Below, piece by piece: positions 43,032 through 54,153 of a stretch of DNA of 64,000 bases (its first letter is position 1; every line of letters starts with the position of its first letter). This DNA comes from Cytidiella melzeri (Eukaryota > Basidiomycota > Agaricomycetes > Polyporales > Irpicaceae): NCBI GenBank assembly GCA_022592445.1, contig JABYQR010000026.1, forward strand, positions 171,347-235,346, given 5' to 3'. The notes under the pieces were generated by a model, which was not told where the DNA came from, searched no databases, and worked only from the letters and a program-made list of their open reading frames with translations. The translations under genes and the position numbers were made by a program.

Positions 43032-43687
43032 ATGGGTACGTACGTGACAACGCCTGGTGTCCCACTGAAGACTCGTACTATGCGTATGTTGATTATTGCC
43101 GATATCCAGGCTTATCGCTTTGGCTTGTTCCACCTAGCGATGTGGCCACCAAGCTGCAAACGATTATGAAGATGAAGACATCCAGTTACCGATCTCCATC
43201 TTCGTTCCCTCGCTTTCATCCGCACATAACGCTCGCCACTGTGCCCTCTCACGTTGGCATTGAGGAGCTGCGAAAGGTGGTACCAGCTAATCAGGGAGCT
43301 ATCCCTGTTACATTCAAAGCTGTGGAAGTCGGCGACAAGTACTTTATGTCGATCTATGTCACGGTATATCAAGACGGGCCGTTAGGTGTTCTGCGAGAGC
43401 AGATCGTCGAGGCTCTTGGCGAGAGCGCGATTCCAGCAAAGTCTCACGTCTCGCTGTTCTACATTGACGATTCAGAGCCGCAGGAGCGTACGCAGATGAT
43501 GGACGAGTTGGTGAAGCAGCAGAGGATTGTCGAGTTGGGCAAGGATGCAGTTGGCTTGGACTGTTCAGAGAATACAAAGTCAGGCTCGAAGGACGTCGTG
43601 AGCAACTTTGAGGGTGGCGAGATCTGGCTTGCGCTGTGTGATGGTCCTGTAGAGACATGGACCGTCGAAGATAAAATCGTACTGTAA
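43032..43687 (+). CDS. CPD1: 2',3'-cyclic-nucleotide phosphodiesterase, 2H superfamily (CPD1-like)
   Basis: Hydrolyses the ADP-ribose 1'',2''-cyclic phosphate produced after tRNA splicing in yeast; the cytosolic role here is by family. The first exon is only ATGG (43032-43035), followed by GTACGT and an intron to 43109. The joined protein begins MGLSLWLVPPSDVATKLQTI. The two signature motifs are FHPHITLATVP (HxT) and AKSHVSLFYIDD (HxS), both intact. VTFKAVEVGDKYFMSIYV lies between them, and the C terminus has GGEIWLALCDGPVETW. Length about 194 residues, close to the family. The alternative upstream start at 43019 would read through the intron and is unlikely. Confidence 0.85.
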
Positions 43688-43947
43688 GGAATAGTGAATG
43701 GTACAAAACCAGTTTGACAAAGTTGGGACTTTTCCATCTCTTATGATGGGTTCCCGTCAAGGCTTGGAGGCCATCCAGATGGTCGTCGACTTGCCAGTGA
43801 GGCAAGGAGGAATGCGTGGAGACGCGTTGGCGCCCAAAGAGTACAGCTGGTGTGGTGCTCAGTCAGTTGCAGACGACTATCATCTTCAACCGTGCTCGGG
43901 TGGCTTTGGCCTTCCCTCAATCTCTTCATTGCCATCATCTGACGAAC

Positions 43948-45052
43948 ATGTTCATTGCAGATTGTCCGATATGTAAAGAAAGCCTCGGAGGCGACAAAAC
44001 ACCAGTTACCATGCCATGCGGCCATGTATACTGCCTCGACTGCGCCACCTTTTGGTTTAACCAGGGAGACACCCAGAAGTGCATATGTGGCAGAGTTTTC
44101 AAGGGCGAAGATATCATCCGACTGTGGTACTCGAGTGAAAATCAGTCAACCTGCGGCTCACCTGCCGAACGTTCTGCACGGGAGCACGAAGGACTGCGGC
44201 CGAATCTACTTGACGCATGTAAAGTTGCTCTCACAGACATCGACACGAATCCTGAGGGTCGCAACGCGGCTATATTATCAGCCTTACAAACGTCAGTCAG
44301 AGTCACCTACTTTGTAAGTAGAATTGTCTAACCGCTATGGTGCAGACTGCAAGACTTTGTAGAGTCTGCGGCAAACAACTGTAGTAAAGCCAACATGAAA
44401 GTAAGCCTAGCCTGTCCAACGTTGTCCATCATATAGATCTTACCTGCAACGCAGAGTGTTCTAAGGGACGTGAGGCTTACTCTGGCGTACATTATGAATG
44501 TGTGTGGCAATGTATCCTCTGCCAATATGCAGCCTGAATCTCTCTCACAGGTTCTTAGCAAGACACGGCCGCAGCAGATCACATCTGAGGCGAGATACTC
44601 CCAGAAATTGACGGATGCCCTTGAAATCTTGGCAGACACACGACACCAGCTACAGCGAATGATAGATGAGAAGATCACCGTTCAGAGACGGCTAAGCGAG
44701 CAACTTGCACTGAGCGATGAGAGGGAGGGCGAGCTGCGGCAACAGGTCAACGACCTGAAAGAAGGTCTTCGAATTGCTCGGCGTCATCTTACGAAGAGTC
44801 GCGAGAGTAACAAGGCATTGGAAGAGTTGGCGGCGCAACGGGAGAATGAGGCGAAGCAGTTCATGACCAAGGCGATGAAATACAAGAAATGGGTACGTGT
44901 TCGATTTTGCCTGGCTTTGGAAAGCTGAACGGAGTGTATTATATCCCTTTCAGTATCATGTTGCGAAAAATCAGGAGCGAACCAAGAAGAGGACAAGAAT
45001 GGATTGCGCTGTAGATGGAAATCCGCTGATTGTTTTGGAACCCACAGAGTAG
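43948..45052 (+). CDS. RING-finger protein with coiled coil
   Basis: Probable E3 ubiquitin ligase or RING scaffold; target unknown. Start ATG 43948, MFIADCPICKESLGGDKTPV. The RING is at the N terminus: CPIC, CGHVYCLDC and CICGRVF, with TFWFNQGDT in the middle. Introns are inferred at about 44293-44344 (joining ALQT to LQDFVESAANN), from 44401 (36 or 54 nt, both keep frame) and after KYKKW at about 44893-44953. The middle is a long charged coiled coil (LEILADTRHQLQRMIDEKIT, LSEQLALSDEREGELRQQVN, NKALEELAAQRENEAKQFMT). The C terminus ends KKRTRMDCAVDGNPLIVLEP. It follows the phosphodiesterase gene on the same strand by about 260 bp. Confidence 0.7.
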
Positions 45053-45730
45053 GGAACCATTCACTATAGCTGACTCAGAGCTCGCGACTTGTATTTTGTA
45101 TCAACCAAGATTTCTCTCGGCTGCCATTTCTTCAATTGCATGTGGTGTAATCTAATCTACTTCGTGGCGTGACGCGTGACGATTAGCTTGTGTCACATCC
45201 CCAGTGGTTGAACTCAGGCTCGGACTCATCCACTGGCATAACTTGTCTCTCAACTGGCTGCGTGCGCAACAACTCTGCTCTTTGGGTATGTATAGTGGGA
45301 CGTTGGAATAGATGGCACGCGTGTTGACGAAGAACCGCATAGAGCTCGTGCGAATTATAACAATACGTGGCCGTGGCCAAGTGCGCAAGTCTGCCTCAAC
45401 CTATGTACTAAGTATACAACTTGTACCACTACCAACGGTCGATAATCTACGATCTTTTCACAACGACGAGAAACCGGCAACATCGAGTACACAAGAGCTA
45501 GAATTGTGTCGGAACCATGTAGCGTCGTCGACGTCTCACTTCAGCACCCTGCGCTGACATTTTTTTCAGCAGTTTATAGCATTAACGCGACCTTTGCTCT
45601 ACAACCGGCCAGACAAACATTAAATAACAATTTTGCAACAAGAGACAGTCGGAAAGCCTGTAGACAGCAAAGCGATTTCGAGACTAGGATACGACAAGCT
45701 TGTGATGCGAGCAGTAGTGTCACCGCTACT
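45053..45730. other. Convergent 3' region
   Basis: About 680 bp between the stop codons of the RING gene (plus) and the KH gene (minus). No gene supported; presumably both 3' untranslated regions. Confidence 0.4.
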
Positions 45731-47167
45731 TCAGTTCGACCCAGATCGGAGCTGCTTCTGCTTTTCCTGTTCCAGACGCTAATGATACCGAACAATGAGT
45801 AACATGACCAGGCAGAGAAAGTAGAACCTACGTGATAAAGCAGCTGCACAGCCATCTGGATGTTTGCTGGCTGTCCAGTGATCACAACCAGCCGTTCACC
45901 TTCGCCACCTGCTGGCAGAGGTACGCCGTTGATACCAGTCCCAACAGCGCCGGGTTCCATAATTTTTATTTGGCTCGCACTCATGTGACGAATCTCATTG
46001 ATCTTGGCGCCTCCTTTACCAATGATGCAGCCAACAAGATCGTTCGGAATGTAGATCTGTTGCGTTTGCAGCTGCTGTGGTGGGTTATGGTGACCTCCAC
46101 CTCCGCTGCCGCCTCCTCCTCCTCCTCCACCACCACCACCATACTGTTGTGAAGAATGGCCAGGGACGTATGAAGAACCTTGGTATGGTGCTCTTCTCGC
46201 GACACTTGATGGCCTGTAAGACGAATTACTCGAGGAGGGCATACGCTCGTTCGCCTCGATGAGTATGTTACCAATGTAGTACGTCGCGATATGGATGGCA
46301 TCAGCCACGCCAGAGACGCTCAGGACACGCTGGAGATGGAAATCCAAGCGTCAATATGCATTCGAAGCAGTAGGACAACGTGGTACCTCGGTCGAGCCTG
46401 GCAGCATACCCTCACTTGCGTTGAGGCGTGCACCGCTTGCATCCTGTATTTCTTTGATTTTAGTACCTCCTTTACCGATGACTGAACCCATTCGTGAATT
46501 AGGTATCATGAACTTGATGGTCACAGCCCGGCTTCCTGGCACAGAGGGTTTGTCGAAGGGTTCATCATTAATTCTACGGACGATGAGCCCGAAAGCCTAT
46601 AAACAGAGGGAAATGCGTAAGATCATCGTTGCTTGAACCTTCAGAGAGTGCATATACCTTAGACACAGCGTCCAAGGGACCGCTAACATTCAAAATACGC
46701 TCGGGGTTCCCAGGTATGCTCTCTGACACCATAACTCTTGCGCCGCTCTTCTCTCGAATTTCGTTGACGTGTGTACCCCCTTTTCCAATGATGATAGACG
46801 CATCTTGGGTAACGATAAGGCAGCGCATGTGTATGTTCGCCGCGGGAGTTGCTGTGCCTCCAGAACCCGATGCAGACTCCCTTGCTGCCGACATACTGTT
46901 GGACAAGTCACCAGCTGCATCCCCCGAGCCCTGCTCTACCTTCGCAGCTTTTTCAGACGCCTGGGATGGAGACGGGGTCGAGGCGGCAGTGTCATCGAGA
47001 GCAGTAGGAGCATCCATGCGTGCAGTAGTAGAGGCAATCGCAGAGGTATGTGAGGATCGTGTCGAGGCGTCATGTGAAGCAGCGCCTGTGTTTGCCCTCT
47101 TGTGCTTTGGCTGGTCAGCGTCTGAAGGAGAGCGAGACCGCTTGCGTGTGCTGTCAGCTTCTGGCAT
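45731..47167 (-). CDS. RNA-binding protein with three KH domains (Rnc1/Pbp2/PCBP-like)
   Basis: Poly(C)-binding-type protein expected to bind mRNA or single-stranded nucleic acid. Start MPEADSTRKRSRSPSDADQP; a disordered Ser/Ala/Thr-rich and basic N terminus precedes the folds. KH1: IIIGKGGTHVNEIREKSGAR. KH2: GSVIGKGGTKIKEIQDASGA. KH3: GCIIGKGGAKINEIRHMSAS. All three keep the GxxG loop. Between KH2 and KH3 is a Tyr/Gln/Gly-rich linker with an uninterrupted Gly run (GGGGGGGGGGG) that is genuinely coding. The last intron follows VQLLYH, and the final exon encodes LEQEKQKQLRSGSN. The architecture matches fission yeast Rnc1 and budding yeast Pbp2; which one it acts like cannot be read from sequence. 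Confidence 0.88.
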
Positions 47168-47837
47168 GTTTGCAGTTCAGTTTTCACAGGTTGGCGTATG
47201 AAGGCCTGTTAGCAACGTTTCTACTGTAGGATGGGGTTGGAGGCACTATGTATGGGGGATTCTGGAGGGGAGGGAGCGCGGATGGTGAGGAAGGGGGATG
47301 CGAGAGAGATGTGGACGATGAACCGCGCCGTCATGTCTGTAGCTTACCTTTATTTTGAAGAACAACCAGTCAGGAGAGTTGTCGCGAACGACGAGCGACA
47401 CCTACAACGCGATGGAGGTGGTTGCAGAACAAGTCGACGCCGACACAGCAGCGACCTGGAGCGCTATGCAGGGAACGTCGGATTATGCCGTCGGGTACTT
47501 CCGCACTCTCGCTCGGGGTCGATGCACATTTTTGTTGCAGAACACGAATAATAGTGCGGGATGCTGCAGCTATGACCATTTAGTATACAAGATATATTAT
47601 GCCCGTGATTACTGAGTGAGCAGACTATCGAAAGACAATGGTTGAGAACGAACACGCGCTAGCGCATGAGATGAGGAAATGAAACCGGTGCTATTAGCTA
47701 GAAGGACAGCGAAAACGAATGGATGTGGGAGCAGAGCGTAGAGAGCGTCGTCTGGAATGCAAAGAGAATATGCTACAGCTGCGTGAAGTGGGTGATCTTG
47801 CGGCGTCTTCAAGGTCGTGTTGGAATACTTGCGGGAA
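47168..47837. other. Intergenic region upstream of the KH gene
   Basis: About 670 bp between two minus-strand genes, carrying the KH gene promoter and the arrestin-like gene 3' end. No additional gene supported. Confidence 0.4.
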
Positions 47838-49558
47838 TTACGGGACAGATGTGGTTTCAGTAGCGTCCCCAAGGGCGGCGGGACACTTCACCAGAACAAT
47901 ATCAGAAGCCGAGGGATTGGGAGTATAAGCTGGCAAAGGAATAGAAAAGTCGATCTTGCGATCACCGTTGTAGTCGAAGAGTTGAGAATATGCAGGAAGA
48001 GTGTTGGCGTACGGCGAGCTTGGTTTTGGAAGGTCAAGCGCGCTCGAGATGCTGGTGGTCGAATTGGTGCTGAGTGAATGAGCATGTCCCTGTATTGTTG
48101 TCGAGGGTTGGGGAGAAGTAGGGTGTGTTTCCGGGAGTCTGCGCACGAAGCGCAAAGGGAGGGAACATCGAAGCCGTTCAGTTACGCGCTCCGGGGTCTC
48201 TCCGTCGGCGAGGTCGAACGTGCATGTCAGCGTCACGTACATGCGATGGCTCACACCTAGGAAAGGAGATTGGCTGGATGGTCGCAACACACGATGACGC
48301 TTCCAAGCGCGGTCGTCAACCTTGGTCGGAGGCGGGCGGTGCGCGACACCAACGCTGCTCTGCAGCGAGAACCATGACTCAGCACACCCTGAATCTGTGT
48401 CTCGACAAAAGGCATATCCATCCCCAGAAATCACGTAGTGTCCTGACGTATCCTCTGGAAGGAGCGAAAACGTCCGGGAGATGTTTTGAGCGATAGGTGG
48501 TGCGGTCTCGAGACCCAGGTCGTAAAGTGCCTGCACGGGATGAGGCTCAAGTAGTGGCATATGTGGCGGCTGCTGAGTCCTTGGAGGAACTGGAATTTGA
48601 GATACATAGGCATCCAACGGTACCGTTCTGACGAAATGTCAAAAAAGCTCGAGTAACATGCAGCTCGGTTCACACTCACCTATAGCGCTCGCATTGCTCG
48701 AGCTCAACGTCAAAGTCCGTGACCCGTAGTCGGCTACATTGCGCTTCGGACAGACCATCCGTACGCATACGCAAAGCAAACGGCATGGAGGCTTCCTCCA
48801 TGCCAACACATTCCGGCACTGAAATCTGCACACGCAGCTTAGAGAGGAGATCGATAGGGAATTGGGTGTCTTTGGTGAGGTCTAACTCAGGCGTCACAGC
48901 ATAATTTGTGAAGGGCCAAAGCGACGTGGATTCTGTAGTAGAGCCGGATGGAGAGCGGTAGCGAGTTACGTGTATGCCGACATGAGGTGCTTTGACGGTG
49001 CGAGTGTGGGAGCGAAACGGAGAGCAGAATGTGGAGAACCAAGAGTTTGAACCGCTGTCGTCGCCGTTGTGAAGCATTGCAGACGCGTGCAGTCCGTACC
49101 GCGTACCGCCTTCACACTGGCCGAACGTAGATGACTCGGGAAGCCAGCCCGGAATTGTCAGGTTAAAGACGACATTCCAGGTGCATGGACCAGTTGAGTC
49201 GTCATGCTCTTCGTTGCTGAGTTCAACGGCCTCCTCTGTGACAAGCTCCTGTGATATGCGACAGAGGCGAAATGCGGAATACCCGGTGTCTTCTGTGACG
49301 AGCTCGGTCTGCCCCTCGAATGTAACGACTAATGACTGCAGGAGAACAGAAACCGCACGCCGTCTTTCGAGATACGAGGAGTAGAAAGAGTGCGAGAGGG
49401 TCACTTGTACATAGCCAGACAAAGAATAAGCCGCACTGCACAAAGACGTCAATACTGAAATATTGGTGAAACTCGGGAGCTTGTACTCACTGTAGATCCG
49501 GCAGGCCGTATACGTCTAATGAGTCTGAAAAAGGGACGATAGAAATCGAAACTGACAT
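47838..49558 (-). CDS. Arrestin-like protein (tentative)
   Basis: Start MSVSISIVPFSDSLDVYGLP at 49558. The first intron joins DLHAAYSLSGYVQVTLSHSF, an arrestin N-domain-like beta strand pair. It continues with RRRAVSVLLQSLVVTFEGQT, NVVFNLTIPGWLPESSTFGQ, GTRYGLHASAMLHNGDD, LRVQISVPECVGMEEASMPF and, after another intron, TVPLDAYVSQIPVPPRTQQP. Then RMYVTLTCTFDLADGETPER, LRCSLPLRFVRRLPETHP and a C-terminal segment SPYANTLPAYSQLFDYNGDR with DFSIPLPAYTP. The LPAYSQL and LPAYTP pieces resemble the proline/tyrosine motifs by which fungal arrestin-related adaptors recruit Rsp5-type ligases, but that is inference. About 540 residues. No transmembrane segment. The arrestin call rests on the beta-rich pattern and the tail only. 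Confidence 0.5.
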
Positions 49559-50295
49559 CGTAGAGAGAGAAACCACTGAGCCTACGGTGCTCGGTATCGT
49601 GGAGGGGGAGTTGTTACAACGCTGCAAACAAGGACCTAGGGGTATATAAGCCAGGGTAACGTACGGCGGGCTGACATGTGTTGTTCTGGCACATGCATGT
49701 CTGGCTCAGATGCAAGGTCCTTTCACTTAGGCATCAAGCCGCTAGCTAGGAGAGATAATGACCAGGGGCGAGTGTACTCCTTCCGAGTGGCTGGGCGAGC
49801 TCGCCTTTTGTCCTTTGTCCATTGTCCTTTTTTGAACATACCTTTCACGTATCCCTTTCCTGGCGTTTGTGCGACCGCTCGTGACGTCTGAAACGAGCTT
49901 CCTGAGAGAGGACAATAGAATGCTGTCCCCACGTTTCCGAGGGGGAAGTAGGCGTCGTACCAACCGCTAGCCTCGTTTTTATGTCGAACCGTGCTACGAT
50001 GCCCATTATCACGTAAGTCATTGTCTCTATAACCGTCATAAAAGCGTTTTGTCAGTAAGTAAGCGCAATTATGCACAGGAAAAAGTGCAGACGTACGTCT
50101 CTGAACATCATTGTGGTGAGAGGTTGTAATTCATATGGCGGCTGTGTCGCGTCGCAAATGTGCCGGAGCAGTCACTCTTTCATGTTCTCAGCGCATCAGC
50201 GCATCACTGATCGCGCCCTCACGTGCACCAAAAAGCTATCCGCGCTTCTTTACGCAAACGCTGGGTTTCCCTCCATTCCGCCTCGACTCACCGAT
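49559..50295. promoter_or_regulatory. Divergent arrestin-like / BRX1 intergenic region
   Basis: About 740 bp between divergent genes. Open frames here (for example 49723-50076 on minus) have no recognisable features. Probable promoters and 5' untranslated sequence. Confidence 0.35.
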
Positions 50296-51429
50296 ATGAC
50301 CTCTGTTCTCAAAGCCCAAAAGGCGAACGCTATGAAGGCTGATGCGAAGGGTAAAGGAAAGAGGAAATCCGACGAAATGGATGTGGACGAGGTAGCTCCC
50401 GATGTACCAGCGCCGAAAAGAACAAGAAATAAGCAAAGAGTTTTGCTGCTATCCTCTCGCGGCATAACACATCGTATGAGACACCTTATGAATGATATTG
50501 AAGCACTGTTGCCGCACGTGAAGAAAGGTAATGACCATTTCTATCCTTGCAGCTCGTATAGTAACACATACTTGCCATTGCAGACTCTAAACTAGATTCA
50601 AAGAATCACTTACATCTGCTGCCAGAGCTCGCGGACCTGAACAACTGCAATAACGCTCTCTACTTCGAGGCTCGGCGGCATGAAGACTTATATATGTGGG
50701 CTTCAAAGACACCTAACGGTCCTAGCATAAAAATGCATGTGCAGAACGTGCATACGATGGACGAGCTAAAGATGACTGGAAACTGCTTGAAGGGTAGCAG
50801 GGGTTTGCTGAGCTTCGACAAGGGGTTCGAGGACACAGAGTGGGGGAAGCTGACAAAAGAGGTCTTCACCCATGTGCGCAATCCCGATACTGAACCACAC
50901 GCATCATGCTCATAACCTGCAGATATTCGGCGTACCTCCTCAGGCACGAAAAGCAAAGCCTTTCATCGACCACATCCTCACTTTCTCACTTATCGACGAG
51001 AAGATATGGTTTCGGAATTACCAAGTCCGTGCGATCATATGTTTTGCCTGTTCTCTCTTGGCTGAGTTGCGATGTAGATTGTCGAAAAGGATCCCACCCA
51101 ACCAAATGGACCGCCGCAAACGAGCTTGGTTGAGATTGGCCCTCGCTTCGTTTTGACACCCATACGGATTTTCGAGGGAGCGTTCAGTGGTGCAACAGTA
51201 TATTCTAATCCAGGTTCGTACACGACTCTGTCAAAGTGCCCGCCTCTAAATAGGGCTTGTATCCTGTTCTGCAGAATTTGTTTCGCCAGCTGCCGTTCGT
51301 TCTGCAATCAAGCGGGAGAAGGGGGCAAAATATGGTAATCGCAAGGACGCCGAGCTGGAGAGAAGTGGTCGGAAGGAAGCAAGGAAAAGAGAGGAAGATG
51401 AATTGGCTGTTGCGAAGGTGTTCGCATGA
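50296..51429 (+). CDS. BRX1: Brx1, Brix-domain ribosome biogenesis factor
   Basis: Nucleolar protein needed for 60S subunit assembly (rRNA processing). Start MTSVLKAQKANAMKADAKGK; an upstream in-frame Met at 50071 lies before the conserved part and is less likely. Basic KRKSDEMDVDEV tail, then the Brix domain: NKQRVLLLSSRGITHRMRHL, MNDIEALLPHVKKDSKLDSK, LPELADLNNCNNALYFEARR, HEDLYMWASKTPNGPSIKMH, MDELKMTGNCLKGSRGLLSF, FGVPPQARKAKPFIDHILTF, IWFRNYQIVEKDP, VEIGPRFVLTPIRIFEGAFS and GATVYSNPEFVSP. Introns 50528-50583, 50874-50922, 51025-51077 and 51214-51274 all keep frame. Lys/Arg/Glu-rich C terminus ending at 51429. Length about 300, as usual. Confidence 0.95.
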
Positions 51430-51650
51430 GCTTCGTTACGTTTATTTGTCCACAAAATCCGAAGCAAGCAGAGCTCAAAATGCATGCTTTGATTTAGCGT
51501 ACAGTACGCGGTATATAGCACAGTTGATTGCGACAAGGGATACATGCGGTATAGTCAAAATGCAACATGTAATCTGGTTATAAATGCTGTCACGAAGGTA
51601 TACTGGAAGAATGGCTAGGTATATGTAGAACCTATGTATGATGCGTAGCC

Positions 51651-53969
51651 TCAGGGTAGCGCGGAAACCTCTGCCTTCAGGGCCTCCAGGAGATATTCTT
51701 GCTCCATCCATTCAACAAACTTCTGCCATCGTCTGTCCCATGCAAGGAGAGCAGATTCCTTGTCTTCCTGGCTCAAAGACGAACACTTGCAAAATCCACA
51801 TTAGCCCGAGCTGTAGCTCAGAGAATCAACATCGACGTACTTTGAAGCTGTTCCGAGCCAATGCTTTCATGGTAAGAAGCCCAGATACCTCACTCGCAAC
51901 CAAAACCTAAACACCTAATTCAGCGACTCGGTGGGTAGAGTCAAGGTCAAGCTGCGTCACATACCTGGAAAAAATCAAAAGACAATCCCATATTCCCGAA
52001 CACTGCAGGGTCATCTGAGCACAGGGATACGGGCACGCCGTGGTTCATCAGCGCAGGGAGGGGGTGCATTGGCATCGACGAAGTGAGTCGCTACGGGTAG
52101 AACGGCGTCAACCAAGGTTCAACACTGTTCCGAGGAAAGAACAAACCAGAATCTCGTTGCTAATATATGGAGTGATACTTAGTATGTGTTCAATACTTCG
52201 CACTACAGACTGAAGACGTACGATATAGGACACACTTCGACGGCAATCTGCTTTTCCTTGCAGATTTCAATGAGCCTCGGGTGTTTGATCAAAGAGAATC
52301 TTGTGGAATGGTCGATGAATCAACCAATGGATACGGTCGTCAGCCTCACTCCTCACTCACCCGTGCCCAATTCGCTTGGTACCAAGGAGAATAGCGTCGT
52401 AGAGATTCATATCCGCAGCAGTTCCATCTCCTAAGGTCTCACCTGCGTGAAAAATGAACGGTATCTCTATTCCTAGCTGCTGCTGTCGGCTGACGAACTT
52501 CGTCAAGGGCTCGATGTAGTCAATGAGAGGACGTAAAGAATCTTCGTGACCAACGAGATCAAAGCCTGTAGGAGTGCAGAGAGGTCATAAACACCACTTT
52601 CAGGTTAACATGCTCGGAGATGACTTACCAGCGATCAGGTGAGGAAATTCTTGTTTCAGAGCAATACAGTCGTCCAAGTACCACTCCAATTCTTCCGGAG
52701 ATATGAACCGAATTGTGGTATAGATGATCTGACGGTATGGGATAAATTCATAGGACCATCCAACTGCTACAAATTGACGCACTTTGGACCCAAAAAACTC
52801 GTCCTCGCGACCTTGTTGACGCATCTCTTGCTTTACTTCGTTTAAGATTCGATCGTACTCGAGGAGCATCGTTCTGTGAGAGACGTTTTCCTTCCCGTCC
52901 TCGCTAAAAATGTTTCTGTGTCGCCGCGTGTTAGTGGAGGTTCGAAGAACTGTTCGTATCCGCTGTACCTGAATAGGAAGTTTATGCGGACCTCCAAGTA
53001 GGCAATCCCGTCATCTAGGGATGATAAAAAGAATTCTCGGACGTAATCGCGCCAGACAGGCAAGTAATGTATGAGGGGCTAAAGAGTGTTGAGTCTCAAC
53101 CTCAATAATGAGCTGAGATGGAAGAGAGCGTACGCCTGCGGTCCGGAATGTGCTCGTAAATTTTTCCCAGATCTACAGAACTGGATGTCAGTTCATATGA
53201 GCTAGTGGAATATCATTGACAACGTTCAAGACCTTGGCGGTAGTATTGTGTGTTCTGTATGCTTCGGCTGGGCTTATGGTAATGGCGGAGGTTATCCATT
53301 TGTCGAAGCCTTCTGGCCCTTCAAGTGACTCATCGAAATTCTGCCGGGCAACTTGCAAGGGCACCCAGTCTTCTGGCGAGTAAGATGAGCTCGTTAGTGA
53401 TGTTGTCGTGCTCCATTCTGGCTTGCAAAAGGCACGAAATTCGGGGCGCAGCGAGCTGACAGTGCTAGCAGACAAGACTCCAGTTGTCCGGACGTGCAAT
53501 GCGGGGTGACGGAGAGCAAGGCGAAGCAAGACTTGAATATTGACGGTTGCATCGAGGTGTGCGTGCAAGAGAGCACCTTTTGGTAGCTAGACATTGAGTC
53601 AACATCTGGTGTCGTGTTTGCGGCGGTGAAGACAGACTTTGCTCATGATCTTAAATAGCTGCGTTTTCACGATCGTATCCCGCGCTGGGAAGTGCGACGA
53701 TTAGCATAGGTTTAGGATAGAATGACAGTGGAAGCACCAGTGAGAAATGCCATTCCAGGGAATAGATGAGTATCGTCGTCCACATTTACATTGCTGTCTG
53801 GTCCCCATACGTTGAGAGCTTCCAACGCACGAATAGCTCGTACGACGCGATCTGCTTTCTGTTCAGTGTCGCTGAGGGCCTCTGTAGGACCTGCATCGAG
53901 CCTCTGTTTCCTGTCCTCGACGATCAGCTGCTTCCTGCGTGCAAGATAGTCGTCTAGTTCTGTGGACAT
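51651..53969 (-). CDS. ADGF/CECR1-type adenosine deaminase family protein
   Basis: Zn-dependent deaminase of the adenosine/AMP deaminase superfamily, growth-factor (ADGF) branch. Start MSTELDDYLARRKQLIVEDR at 53969; no signal peptide evident, so probably intracellular. Motifs in order: MPKGALLHAHLDATVNI (first zinc His pair), YLPVWRDYVREFFLSSLDDG, IAYLEVRINFLF, LIAGFDLVGHEDSLRPLIDY, IPFIFHAGETLGDGT (HAGE, zinc His and catalytic Glu), LLGTKRIGHGFSLIKHP (HG), VEVCPISNEILRLTSSM and VPVSLCSDDPAVFGN (SDDP, zinc Asp). All metal and catalytic residues are intact. About eight introns; stop at 51651. Substrate cannot be fixed from sequence, but adenosine is the family norm. Confidence 0.85.
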
Positions 53970-54153
53970 GGTTTTTCAAGCCAGAAAGTCGTCTGCTTTA
54001 TTGCACGTACGTAGTGGTCTACATTGGCGTACACAGCGACTCCCACCACGGGTCGCAGGGTTGGCGGCAAAAGCCGATCGTCCAGTGCACCGTGTAGGCG
54101 CCTTAAACGCGAGAATCCCAAGTCGCGTGTTCACATCTTGGGCTTCAACAGCG

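Noticed and set aside
46090..46145. GGT/GGA microsatellite as a non-coding repeat
   Set aside because: It encodes the Gly run in the KH protein linker and keeps the frame, so it belongs to the gene.
49723..50076. 117-codon open frame on minus in the arrestin/BRX1 intergenic region
   Set aside because: No family pattern, no splice partners and no plausible promoter arrangement.
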